Below, piece after piece: positions 26,792-34,818 of a stretch of DNA of 64,000 bases (position 1 is the first letter of the stretch; the number at the start of each line of letters is the position of its first letter). The stretch comes from an uncultured Chitinophagaceae bacterium. Its GTDB lineage: Bacteria > Bacteroidota > Bacteroidia > Chitinophagales > Chitinophagaceae. The notes under the pieces were generated by a model. The model searched no databases, was not told the origin of the DNA, and worked only from the letters and a program-made list of their open reading frames with translations. The stretch spans positions 186,001 to 250,000 of the forward strand of contig CALGAP010000008.1 of NCBI GenBank assembly GCA_937958995.1. Direction: 5' to 3'. The position numbers and the translations under genes were made by a program.

Positions 26792-27138
26792 TATGCAAAA
26801 TAAGCATCCAAATCCCTTAGCGAGATTGGTTTTTCCCAAATCCTTGTTACGTGGATGGATTCCTTGATGCGCGGCGGATTGTAGGCGCTTATCAGGTGAA
26901 GTTGTATCTGCGGATGCTGGGCAAGAATTTTCTCTGCTGTCTCCCAGCCAAGCCCGTCAGGGAGGTTGTTGTCAAGAAAAAGAATATCCGGAACCCAATC
27001 ATTCAGTTTTTTCAGTCCTTCACCCAGGCTGTTGGCAGTATGCACTTCACAGTTCTTCCGGCTGAGATACGTCTTGATCAAAAGGCATAGGTCCTCTTCA
27101 TCATCAACTATTAAAACCTTAAGTCTTGGGTTGCTCAT
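26791..27138 (-). CDS. Single-domain response regulator (receiver)
   Basis: 115-residue receiver without an output domain. Acidic pocket VDDEEDLCLL, phospho-acceptor Asp56 in DILFLDNNLPDGLG and a conserved Lys in RIWEKPISLRD. Probably acts as a phosphate sink or by protein-protein contact. It is not next to a kinase gene. The stop codon coincides with the right end of a 13-base inverted repeat. Confidence 0.9.
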   Translation of the reverse strand: MSNPRLKVLIVDDEEDLCLLIKTYLSRKNCEVHTANSLGEGLKKLNDWVPDILFLDNNLPDGLGWETAEKILAQHPQIQLHLISAYNPPRIKESIHVTRIWEKPISLRDLDAYFA

Positions 27139-27266
27139 AAACCAATAACGGGTAAATTGATATTATCTGATGTAGAAATCTTTACCCACCGCTTTAAAAG
27201 GTAAAGAAAGTGTTTTTATTGTTTGAATGGTATACTTTTTTAGTAATTGTCTGAAAACCTTTGTGT

Positions 27267-27476
27267 ATGAGTTCTACAACAAAAATCGTTCTCGGTATGA
27301 TGGCAGCCGCTGCGGCAGGTGCCGCATTCGGCGTATTGTTTGCTCCTGAAAAAGGCAGCGATCTTCGCAAACGCATCAAAGACAATTTCGATGAGTGGAT
27401 CGACGAGTTAAGCACCCTGTTAGCCCGCATCGCCGAAACCGAAGAGGCGAAAGCAGAAGCCGAATCAAAAGTTTAA
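27267..27476 (+). CDS. YtxH domain-containing small membrane protein
   Basis: 69 residues from the ATG at 27267. A glycine/alanine-rich membrane stretch (KIVLGMMAAAAAGAAFGVLF) is followed by APEKGSDLRKRIKDNFDEW, the YtxH signature, and an acidic amphipathic tail. YtxH proteins are general-stress proteins in Bacillus. First of three plus-strand genes (YtxH, two-helix holin-like, hypothetical) that resemble the E. coli yqjD-yqjE-yqjK set in layout, although sequence identity is not claimed. Confidence 0.85.
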   Translation: MSSTTKIVLGMMAAAAAGAAFGVLFAPEKGSDLRKRIKDNFDEWIDELSTLLARIAETEEAKAEAESKV

Positions 27477-27511
27477 CAGGTATATACCCTGTTCATTATC
27501 AATGCAGCAAT

Positions 27512-27850
27512 ATGGAAGAATTAAAAACCAAGGTGAGTGATCTGACCGATCATGCCGGTGAGTTATTCGACACCTGGTACCGGCTCGCCGTTATCAGGGC
27601 TACCAAAAAGGGAGCAAAGATTGCCACGGCGGCCATCACCCTTTGTGTCGTGTCAGCTTTCGCTCTCTGCGTATTTGTATTCATCGGTGTAGGCCTCGCC
27701 GTTTGGCTCGGCACGCTCATGAACCCCGCACTGGCCTGGTTTGTCGTGGCAGCGTTTTACCTGTTACTGATCGCCTGCTTTTGGGGATTGCGCAAAAAAC
27801 TGGTATTTCCAATCATCAGAGATTTCTTAGTAAGAAAGGTATATGACTAA
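27512..27850 (+). CDS. Phage-holin-like (DUF1469-type) two-helix membrane protein
   Basis: 112 residues from the ATG at 27512; the open frame extends upstream, but that part overlaps the YtxH gene. A soluble N-terminus (EELKTKVSDLTDHAGELFDTWYRL) precedes two adjacent membrane helices at about 40-65 and 70-92 (IGVGLAVWLG then NPALAWFVVAAFYLLLIACF), then a basic tail. This is the layout of YqjE/holin-X proteins. Overlaps the next gene by eight bases. Likely inner-membrane; function unproven. Confidence 0.72.
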   Translation: MEELKTKVSDLTDHAGELFDTWYRLAVIRATKKGAKIATAAITLCVVSAFALCVFVFIGVGLAVWLGTLMNPALAWFVVAAFYLLLIACFWGLRKKLVFPIIRDFLVRKVYD

Positions 27851-28223
27851 AAAAATAACTACATATAAGGAAATGCTCGAAGAAGAAGAGCGTTTGCAGC
27901 AATTGCTGAAAGCACAAAAACTGCAGTTGCAGTCTGACCTGCAAGGCATCAAACACGAGTTAAAGCCCTTCACTAACCTGGCCGGAACCGTCAAAAAGTT
28001 TCTGACCCGCAAGAGCGGGCAGGCAATCACCTCATTCAGCATCAGGTTGCTGGTAGATGGACTGGTGAAAAACCTGGTGTTGGCGCGCGCAGGATGGCTC
28101 ACAAGAATGGCAGTGCCATTTTTCCTGAAAAACTATGCATCGCATTTTGCGAATGAGCCCGGAAGTTTCATGGACAAACTAAAACATATGTTTGGGAGAA
28201 ACGGAAAGGTCAGGCAGGAATAG
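27843..28223 (+). CDS. Hypothetical protein of the YtxH-holin operon
   Basis: 126 residues. No family recognised. N-terminal coiled-coil-like segment (KEMLEEEERLQQLLKAQKL) and a C-terminal part with hydrophobic patches (LVKNLVLARAGWLTRMAVPFFLKNY), perhaps a peripheral membrane protein. Its position, overlapping the holin-like gene by eight bases, and coiled coil recall YqjK. Overlaps the convergent receiver gene by 14 bases at the 3' end. Confidence 0.7.
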   Translation: MTKKITTYKEMLEEEERLQQLLKAQKLQLQSDLQGIKHELKPFTNLAGTVKKFLTRKSGQAITSFSIRLLVDGLVKNLVLARAGWLTRMAVPFFLKNYASHFANEPGSFMDKLKHMFGRNGKVRQE

Positions 28224-28644
28224 AAGCGGTAGCAAACCAGTAACTGCGAATATTTTCCACCACCATCAGCAACTCATCAAAAGTGAGCGGCTTTACTACG
28301 TAGCTGTTTGCACCCAGCTCATAGCATCTTTTTATTTCTATTTCATTCTTGGTAGTGGTAAAAACAATCACGGGAATTTTCTTGAACACCGGATGTTGTT
28401 TTAATTCTTTCAACACCTCGCGACCGTCTTTCTTCGGCATGTTGAGGTCGAGCAGTATTACGCAGGGAAAAATTTTCTCATCGCCCATCGAAGTGGAGTT
28501 CACATGGTCGAGATAATGCAGCAGTTCTACGCCGTTCTCTACAAATTCAATCGTTTCTTTGTAGCCCTTCTCTGCAAAGGCAGTTCCGATCAGGTACCTG
28601 TCATCGGCATCATCTTCTGCGATCAGGATCTGCTTAGTGTTCAT
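28210..28644 (-). CDS. Rcp1-like single-domain response regulator
   Basis: 144-residue receiver with the extended form typical of Rcp1 and CheY-like partners of PAS/phytochrome kinases: acidic pocket EDDADDRYL, phospho-acceptor Asp66 in CVILLDLNMPKKDG, conserved Lys in SYVVKPLTFDEL. No DNA-binding domain. A TACTTTTG box lies 19 bases upstream of the start. Its kinase is unknown, possibly the PAS kinases encoded at 33-36 kb. Confidence 0.92.
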   Translation of the reverse strand: MNTKQILIAEDDADDRYLIGTAFAEKGYKETIEFVENGVELLHYLDHVNSTSMGDEKIFPCVILLDLNMPKKDGREVLKELKQHPVFKKIPVIVFTTTKNEIEIKRCYELGANSYVVKPLTFDELLMVVENIRSYWFATASIPA

Positions 28645-28663
28645 AAACGTGGAATTCGCTGTT

Positions 28664-28671
28664 CAAAAGTA
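28664..28671 (-). promoter_or_regulatory. TACTTTTG -7 box of the receiver gene
   Basis: Exact TAnnTTTG on the minus strand, 19 bases before the ATG at 28644. Confidence 0.5.
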
Positions 28672-28718
28672 GGGGAATATAAAGTGGCAATGCAGATTAT
28701 TTTTCTGAAAAGAAAAAT

Positions 28719-28753
28719 AAAAAGAGGTTACACAAAAATTGATAACCTCTTTT
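28719..28753 (-). terminator. Rho-independent terminator downstream of DUF1328
   Basis: Stem AAAAAGAGGTTA / TAACCTCTTTT around a 12-base loop, with T-rich DNA on both sides, so it could work in both directions. It lies 20 bases past the DUF1328 stop on the minus strand. Confidence 0.75.
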
Positions 28754-28773
28754 GTTTCTGCCTGCGCAGCCTG

Positions 28774-28944
28774 TTATACATTTTTCCTGTTGAAACCGCC
28801 GGCAATCAGCGAAATCAGGAACAAGACAATGAATATCCAGAATAATACTTTAGCGATTGCTGCTGCTCCTGCCGCTATCCCTGTGAATCCCAGTATGGCT
28901 GCTATTACCGCCACCACCAGGAATATTAGAGTCCATCGTAGCAT
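28774..28944 (-). CDS. DUF1328 family small membrane protein
   Basis: 56 residues, too short for many gene callers. Begins MLRWTLIFLVVAVIAAILGF and continues TGIAAGAAAIAKVLFWIF followed by IVLFLISLIAGG and a polar FNRKN tail: two membrane helices with the DUF1328 (YtjA) signature. Conserved in many Proteobacteria and Bacteroidota, where it is induced under stress; function unproven. Followed by a strong terminator at 28719-28753. Confidence 0.9.
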   Translation of the reverse strand: MLRWTLIFLVVAVIAAILGFTGIAAGAAAIAKVLFWIFIVLFLISLIAGGFNRKNV

Positions 28945-29276
28945 AATTGTGTATTTTTGAGTTTATAATTGCTTTGTATCGCGTGTTTTTCCAGTTCTTG
29001 TTATCTCTTCCTCTTTGTCCTAATGCCAGTTTACGTAACATCGGTTTTCTCCATACCGTAAAAATTCCATACCGCACCTGCTTCACAGGCTGAGTCAATC
29101 TTCCAGGCAATTTTCATGTAGAAAGCATTCTACAAAGCCATTTCCGTTATCCGGCGGCTTGCCGGTACAATCTTTACAGGTACTAATAAATCACACACAC
29201 CATGTGAATCTGAAACTCTCCGTATCCGTGAAATCCCGCATTCTGTACCAGGTCCATGATTAAAATGTTAACAGCA
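28945..29276. other. Gene-free stretch upstream of the 104-residue hypothetical
   Basis: 332 bases. No open frame, RNA fold or promoter box could be supported by eye. Confidence 0.6.
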
Positions 29277-29591
29277 ATGAAAAAGAGCTTACTGATACAT
29301 ATGGATACTCGAACGCGCCAGGAAATTCCCAACGACGAGATCATGATGCTGAGCCTGTTGAAAATTAACCCGCTCAGCAACCTGGGCGACGATGTGCTGA
29401 TTACCGAAGTGATGTTGCTCGACAGCGACCCGCAGAATATTACAGCAGTGGTGAGAATTCAAACAAATATGGAAGAGTATTCGGGGTATAGCCGACACAC
29501 TCATTGGGAGTCGGCATTGTCGCAGGCGTTTGATAGTATAGCACAACAAGTACGCTTGTCTGATTTTCCGGCCAGGGAAAATTCAAATTAG
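29277..29591 (+). CDS. Hypothetical protein, 104 residues
   Basis: Starts at the ATG at 29277 or a second ATG at 29256. No domain recognised. The sequence contains DDVLITEVMLLDSDPQNITA and AVVRIQTNMEEYSGYSRHT, with no signal peptide or membrane helix, so it is probably a small cytosolic protein. Tail LSDFPARENSN is polar. It is followed within three bases by a reading frame on the other strand that has no start codon. Codon use looks normal for the neighbourhood. Confidence 0.55.
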   Translation: MKKSLLIHMDTRTRQEIPNDEIMMLSLLKINPLSNLGDDVLITEVMLLDSDPQNITAVVRIQTNMEEYSGYSRHTHWESALSQAFDSIAQQVRLSDFPARENSN

Positions 29592-30026
29592 ATTCAGTAT
29601 TCTGCCCACACCTGTATCACTGTCTTCTTGTTACTTTTCTTGTTCACAAGCGCTTCTGTCGCCTCATTCAGCAGTTCATCCGCATTGACATCGTCAGGAG
29701 TCTAACCGTTGTGTTTACGTATGTGAAAAATTCAACACGCAGAGATGCGGCCGCTGAAAAACGCTACGCGCAATTGCATGTTTCCCGCACCCCGGCCCCC
29801 GCTTCTTTAATATATAACCGCATTTATGTAGAAATCCCTTCTTCCCGGATCCCCACATTTTCAATTTGGGGAATAATTTCCCCAGACCTGCCTGCCTTCT
29901 AAATGAGCCCCCGCCCAAGCGCAAAAAGAGCCTGGAACAAAGGTCTAAGAATCAGCGTCTTAAAAAAATTACCCACAATCCGATAATTGGAGAGCATCTT
30001 GTCTTATTATAGGAAAACCAAGTGTT
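29592..30026. other. Gene-poor stretch before rpoN
   Basis: 435 bases. Left end contains the startless minus-strand frame (29594-29701). An imperfect stem GGGGAA/TTCCCC lies at 29868-29883. No promoter box of the TAnnTTTG type was found before rpoN. Confidence 0.6.
29594..29701 (-). pseudogene. Possible gene remnant without start codon
   Basis: An open minus-strand frame of 36 codons ends TGA at 29594 and reads DDVNADELLNEATEALVNKK and then TVIQVWAEY; it is bounded upstream by an in-frame stop at 29702-29704 and has no ATG. The amino-acid composition looks coding-like. It may be the C-terminal relic of a small gene or chance. Confidence 0.25.
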
Positions 30027-31454
30027 ATGTTGAAACAGAACCTTGCACAGAAGCAGGAAACGAAAATACTCCCTCAGCAAATCCAACTGCTAAACTTATT
30101 TCATCTTAACACGCTTGAGCTGGAACATCGCATTGACCAGGAGTTGGAGGACAATCCATTTTTAGAGAAAAAGGATGAAGACGAAGAAACCAATTCCGAG
30201 AAATTTGATAAGGAAAGTACTGTGCAGGATTTCCAGGACTACGACGAACATTGTTACGACGATATTCCCGATTATAAGATAGAGTACGCCAACTACCTGC
30301 CCGACGAAGACCGGCGCTTTGCGCCCATCAAAGCGACCGTTGATTTTCGCGAGGAGCTGAAGAGGGTGTATCAACTGTCATGCACAGACGAAGAAGAAAT
30401 GCAGCTGGCAGCTTTCCTTATCGATTCGCTGAGCGATAATGGCCTGCTGGAACTTTCACTCGACAAAGTGGCCGAGGAATATTCATTTGTGAAAAAGACC
30501 TGGATTGAAGGCGATGTGTTTGAGGACATTTTAAAAAAAGTACAAAGCATGGATCCGGTGGGCGTGGGTGCGCGCAGCATATGCGAATGCCTGCTGCTGC
30601 AGCTGAAGTCGATGAACACCAAACGTCCCGACGTGAAGAAGGCCATCATGCTGCTGGAAAATCACTACCAGGATCTGCGTAATCGTAATATGGACAAGAT
30701 CATGGATTGCCTTGGCCTGGACGAAGAAGAATTAAAAATAGTTCTGAAACTGATTGGCTCACTCAAAATGAAACCCGTAATGGAAGCAGAAGAAGGCAGC
30801 AAGGTAAACCATCATATTATTCCCGATTTCCTGATTACCCAGGAAGGCGACTACCTGGAAGTGTCGCTGTATAATCAACGTTCTTCCAGCATATTTATCA
30901 GCCGGGAGTGGAGAGAAATGGTAGCCGACAGCCAGAAAAACAAACAAAAAGACGCGGCCGCGGCACAATATTTAAAGAACAAGTACCAGTCGGCTCAATG
31001 GTTTGTGAACGCGATCCGCCAACGCGAGTCAACCATGCTGCGCATCATGAAAGCCATAGTGAATATGCAGTACGATTACTTCCGCGAAGGAGACGTGAAG
31101 TTGCTGAAGCCGATGATCCTGAAAAATATAGCCGATGTGGCCGGCGTGGATATCTCAACCGTTAGCCGCATCACCTGTAATAAGTACGTGGAAACACCTT
31201 TTGGAATGATATTGCTGAAAGATCTTTTCACCGAAGGTATTTTGAATGAGAAAGGCGAAGCCATCAGCAACCGCGTCATCCAGGTTGCCATTGAAGACGC
31301 TATTGAGAAAGAAGACAAAAAACATCCGTACACCGATCAGCAACTAGTGGCCATACTGGCAGAAAGGGGTTTCCAGATAGCCAGGAGAACGGTGGCCAAG
31401 TACCGCGAAATACTACAGATACCCGTCGCCCAAATGAGAGCTATCTGGGCATAA
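30027..31454 (+). CDS. rpoN: RNA polymerase sigma-54 factor
   Basis: 475 residues. Region I binds activator and core (KQNLAQKQETKILPQQIQLL), followed by the acidic linker (DEDEETNSEK), core-binding region (about 90-280) and the C-terminal DNA-binding part with the HTH (NIADVAGVDISTVSRITCNKYVETPFG) and the RpoN box ARRTVAKYRE near residue 452. Directs transcription from -24/-12 promoters in the presence of an AAA+ activator. The next gene, 85 bases on, is just such an activator. The proteobacterial neighbours hpf, ptsN and rapZ are absent. Confidence 0.97.
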   Translation: MLKQNLAQKQETKILPQQIQLLNLFHLNTLELEHRIDQELEDNPFLEKKDEDEETNSEKFDKESTVQDFQDYDEHCYDDIPDYKIEYANYLPDEDRRFAPIKATVDFREELKRVYQLSCTDEEEMQLAAFLIDSLSDNGLLELSLDKVAEEYSFVKKTWIEGDVFEDILKKVQSMDPVGVGARSICECLLLQLKSMNTKRPDVKKAIMLLENHYQDLRNRNMDKIMDCLGLDEEELKIVLKLIGSLKMKPVMEAEEGSKVNHHIIPDFLITQEGDYLEVSLYNQRSSSIFISREWREMVADSQKNKQKDAAAAQYLKNKYQSAQWFVNAIRQRESTMLRIMKAIVNMQYDYFREGDVKLLKPMILKNIADVAGVDISTVSRITCNKYVETPFGMILLKDLFTEGILNEKGEAISNRVIQVAIEDAIEKEDKKHPYTDQQLVAILAERGFQIARRTVAKYREILQIPVAQMRAIWA

Positions 31455-31539
31455 CCATTTGACTGGAACAATGTTATCTACGACGAATCAAAGCCTAAAC
31501 TTAACGTTATATACTCACTGTAAAAAAGTAAATTTGAAC

Positions 31540-33084
31540 ATGTCTAAAATACTCGTAATTGATGATGACAGGGATATCTGCCTGTTGCTGAAGCGCTTTC
31601 TGAGCAAGCATAACTATGATGTGGCAGAAGTGTACGCGGGCAAAAAAGCCCTTGATATGCTCCATTCCTTTAATCCCGACCTGGTAATGTGCGATTTCAG
31701 GCTGGAGGATATGGATGGTGCAACACTCCTCATCAAAATCAAGGAGCAGCTGCCCGATGTGCCCGTGATCATCATGACGGGCTACAGTGATATCAAAACT
31801 GCTGTGGAAGTGATGAAATTAGGCGCATACGATTATGTTGGCAAGCCCTTGTTCCCCGACGAAATTTTACTGACCATCAAGAAAGCCTTGCAGAAAAAAG
31901 AAACTGCAGCGCCATCGCAGAATGGTCACCAGCATAGCGCCGCTTCGCAACCGACAACGGCCGCCAGCACTGCCGAGCAGGAAGCTGAAGAAGAAAGAAA
32001 CCGTCAGCAGCAACGCCTGATTGTTTCCGGCGATTATATTTTCGGCGACAGCGAAGCATTCAGAAAAATCCTGAAACAGATTGACCTGGTGGCCCCCACC
32101 AACTACAGCATCATCATTTATGGTGAAAGCGGTAGCGGTAAAGAAGCCATTGCCCAGGAAATTCATAAACGCAGCCGCCGCCGCGACAAGCCATTTATCG
32201 CGATCGACTGCGGCGCCATGTCGAAAGAGCTGGCGGGCAGCGAACTGTTTGGTCATGAAAAAGGCTCTTTCACCGGTGCGCTCAATCAAAAAATCGGCAG
32301 CCTGGAGCTGGCCAATGGCGGCACCGTTTTCCTCGACGAAATCGGCAACCTGAGCTATGATATCCAGGTATCGCTGCTGCGCGTAGTGCAGGAAAGAAAG
32401 ATGAGAAGAGTAGGCGGTACGAAAGATATCGACCTCGACATACGTATTATCGTGGCCAGCAACGAAAAGCTGTGGGATATTGCGCGCAAGGGCAAATTCC
32501 GCGAAGATTTGTTCCACCGCTTCAACGAGTTCAGCATAGTGGTGCCGCCACTACGCGAACGCAAAGACGATATTCTTGTTTTTGCCCGTCACTTCTTAAG
32601 CATTACGAATAAAGAACTGGGTAAAAATGTAAAAGGCTTTACGCGCGAGGTGGAAGAGATATTCAGGAACTATGTATGGTATGGCAACCTGCGCGAGCTG
32701 AAAAACGTGATCAAACGCGCCACGCTGCTGGCAGAAGGACAATATATAGAAGCGCATACGCTGCCTTTCGAAATCTCCAATTTCAGCAAGCTTCAGTTTG
32801 AAGAACTTTTCGAAATGCCATCGGCTGTGCCCGAGAACAGGCCCGTGGAAATGAACACGCCATCTACACCGGCCACGTACAACGAGGCACCGGTTACGCG
32901 CCCTTCATCTTCCAGCGGCGAGTTGTCGCTCAAGAACGCCAGCATAGACGCAGAATACGAAACTATCATAGAAGCTTTGAAGAAATCGAATTTCAACAAA
33001 AGTAAGGCAGCCAAATTATTGAACATCGACCGTAAAACCTTATACAATAAGATGAAGCAGTACCAGGAGTTCAATAACCACTAA
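31540..33084 (+). CDS. NtrC-type sigma-54-dependent response regulator
   Basis: 514 residues from the ATG at 31540, chosen because it opens directly into the receiver (SKILVIDDDRDI). Receiver with Asp52 in LVMCDFRLEDMDG; an Ala/Gln-rich linker (about 130-160); an AAA+ domain with Walker A GESGSGKE (195-202), a sigma-54 contact loop GSFTGA (242-247; consensus GAFTGA) and Walker B GGTVFLDEIG; then a Fis-type HTH (NKSKAAKLLNIDRKTLYNKM). Activates RpoN promoters on phosphorylation. Linked to rpoN upstream and a kinase 31 bases downstream. Confidence 0.95.
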   Translation: MSKILVIDDDRDICLLLKRFLSKHNYDVAEVYAGKKALDMLHSFNPDLVMCDFRLEDMDGATLLIKIKEQLPDVPVIIMTGYSDIKTAVEVMKLGAYDYVGKPLFPDEILLTIKKALQKKETAAPSQNGHQHSAASQPTTAASTAEQEAEEERNRQQQRLIVSGDYIFGDSEAFRKILKQIDLVAPTNYSIIIYGESGSGKEAIAQEIHKRSRRRDKPFIAIDCGAMSKELAGSELFGHEKGSFTGALNQKIGSLELANGGTVFLDEIGNLSYDIQVSLLRVVQERKMRRVGGTKDIDLDIRIIVASNEKLWDIARKGKFREDLFHRFNEFSIVVPPLRERKDDILVFARHFLSITNKELGKNVKGFTREVEEIFRNYVWYGNLRELKNVIKRATLLAEGQYIEAHTLPFEISNFSKLQFEELFEMPSAVPENRPVEMNTPSTPATYNEAPVTRPSSSSGELSLKNASIDAEYETIIEALKKSNFNKSKAAKLLNIDRKTLYNKMKQYQEFNNH

Positions 33085-33115
33085 TACGCAGCGACACAAG
33101 CATCGTAGTAAGCGC

Positions 33116-34807
33116 ATGGCTTATAATGAAGACTTAAATCCTCTAAAACTGCTATTGGATCCGGCGAATAACAATGGCGAGTTTTCGCAGAAAATAGCAG
33201 ATCTATTCCCTGCCATCATTTATATCTACGACGTAGATAGCCGGAAGTTAAGGTTCATCAACCAGAAAGTGACTGATTTTCTCGGCTACACGTTCGAAGA
33301 TGTTGAAAGCTGGGACAATGAATTCATGCGCCTCGTGTTTAAAGACGATGTGGATCTTGTACAAAAAGAATTGCGGCACCTGCTTACGCTTGAAGACAAC
33401 GAATCATACAGCTACGATTCACGCCTCAACCAGAAGGAGGGCAACTGGAAATACTTTCGCACCTGCGGCACCGTGCTGCGCCGCGACGATAACAATAAGG
33501 CCAGCTCTATCCTATTCATAGCGCAGGACATAAGCCAGGAAGTGGAAGACGGAAGAAAATTCCGCCGGCTCGAAGAGATTTTCAACGACGCAAAATCTGC
33601 CCAGCAATCTGCAGGCGACAGCATAAAAGATATTGCCGAACAAATGCAGTTGTACCGCGACCTGGCGGAGTATAAAAGACTGAAACAGGAAAACGAAGAA
33701 TACCTCGGCTATGGCACCTGGGAATTTGATGTGGCCTCCAAACGCTTTCGCTGGTCCGACGGCATGTACCGTCTCTTTGGCTACGATCCCGGCACCGACC
33801 GGTTCTCGATGGAGGTGACCGAAGACTTATATAAAAAACACATCGACGAAGAAGAATTTGAAATGTTGATCACGATGCGCAACGCTATGCTGGATGGGAA
33901 GGAAGAAAAATATTCCTGGCAGTTTTGCATCACAGACGCGCATGGTAATATCAAGAAGCTGGAAACTTCGGGCAAGCTGGTGTACAACAACGAAGGCAAA
34001 TGGATAAAAACCGTAGGCACCAGCCGAGACATTACGCAGCTGAGCGACTACCAGCATTCGCTGGAAGAAAAGATCCGTGACCTGAACCGTAGCAACAAAG
34101 AGCTGGAAGAATTTGCCTATGTGGCATCTCACGACCTGAACGAGCCGCTGCGCAAGATCACCACCTTCATTGAACGGCTCAACAATAAATACAAAAGCGA
34201 GCTGGGTGACGATGGCGTGTTGTATCTCAACCGCATCATAGCCGCGGTAGACAATATGCGCAAGCTGATCGATACATTGCTCGAGTTTTCACGCACGGCG
34301 CGCCGGGCGCAACCTATGGAAATGGTTGATCTTAATATCATTCTCACCGAAGTGCGCAGCGACCTGGAGCTGAAGATTGAAGAGACGGGCACCACCATTG
34401 TTGCCGACAAATTGCCGGTGATAGAAGCGGTGCCTTCACAAATGAAACAGGTTTTTGATAACTTACTCAATAATAGTATTAAATTCAGGCAGCCGCAGTC
34501 CAGTCCCCACGTAACTGTTACCTGCCAGAAGCTAAACAAGAAAGAGTTAACTACCTGGAACCTGGACGCAGCCAGGACCTGGTATAAAATCGATTTCACA
34601 GACAACGGCATCGGTTTCGAGCCCGAGTACAGTGAGAAAATTTTCCAGATATTCCAGCGGCTTCATGGCAAGTCAGAATACCCGGGGTCGGGCATCGGGC
34701 TGGCCATCTGCAAAAAAATTACCGATCACATGAACGGTATCATCTATGCGCAGGGCATACCTGGCAAGGGTGCTACCTTTACAATCATATTACCTGAACG
34801 CCAATAA
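33116..34807 (+). CDS. PAS-domain sensor histidine kinase
   Basis: 563 residues, no membrane helix: a cytosolic kinase. Two PAS domains (about 25-150, with FPAIIYIYDVDSRKLRFIN; and about 195-310, with the PAC part TVGTSRDITQLS) linked by coiled coil, then HisKA with His339 in FAYVASHDLNEPLRK and HATPase (DNLLNNSIKFR, DNGIGFEPEYSEKIF, GSGIGLAICKKI). Probable phosphodonor for the NtrC-type regulator encoded 31 bases upstream. The PAS ligand is unknown. Confidence 0.93.
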   Translation: MAYNEDLNPLKLLLDPANNNGEFSQKIADLFPAIIYIYDVDSRKLRFINQKVTDFLGYTFEDVESWDNEFMRLVFKDDVDLVQKELRHLLTLEDNESYSYDSRLNQKEGNWKYFRTCGTVLRRDDNNKASSILFIAQDISQEVEDGRKFRRLEEIFNDAKSAQQSAGDSIKDIAEQMQLYRDLAEYKRLKQENEEYLGYGTWEFDVASKRFRWSDGMYRLFGYDPGTDRFSMEVTEDLYKKHIDEEEFEMLITMRNAMLDGKEEKYSWQFCITDAHGNIKKLETSGKLVYNNEGKWIKTVGTSRDITQLSDYQHSLEEKIRDLNRSNKELEEFAYVASHDLNEPLRKITTFIERLNNKYKSELGDDGVLYLNRIIAAVDNMRKLIDTLLEFSRTARRAQPMEMVDLNIILTEVRSDLELKIEETGTTIVADKLPVIEAVPSQMKQVFDNLLNNSIKFRQPQSSPHVTVTCQKLNKKELTTWNLDAARTWYKIDFTDNGIGFEPEYSEKIFQIFQRLHGKSEYPGSGIGLAICKKITDHMNGIIYAQGIPGKGATFTIILPERQ

Positions 34808-34818
34808 AAGCAGAGCGC

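Noticed and set aside
26657..26839. Minus-strand frame spanning the inverted TTTCGGG repeat
   Set aside because: Its sequence is made of repeat words and overlaps the starts and ends of two real genes.
29711..29902. Open frame of 63 codons before rpoN
   Set aside because: Non-ATG start, no domain, overlaps the gene-poor region; looks like chance.
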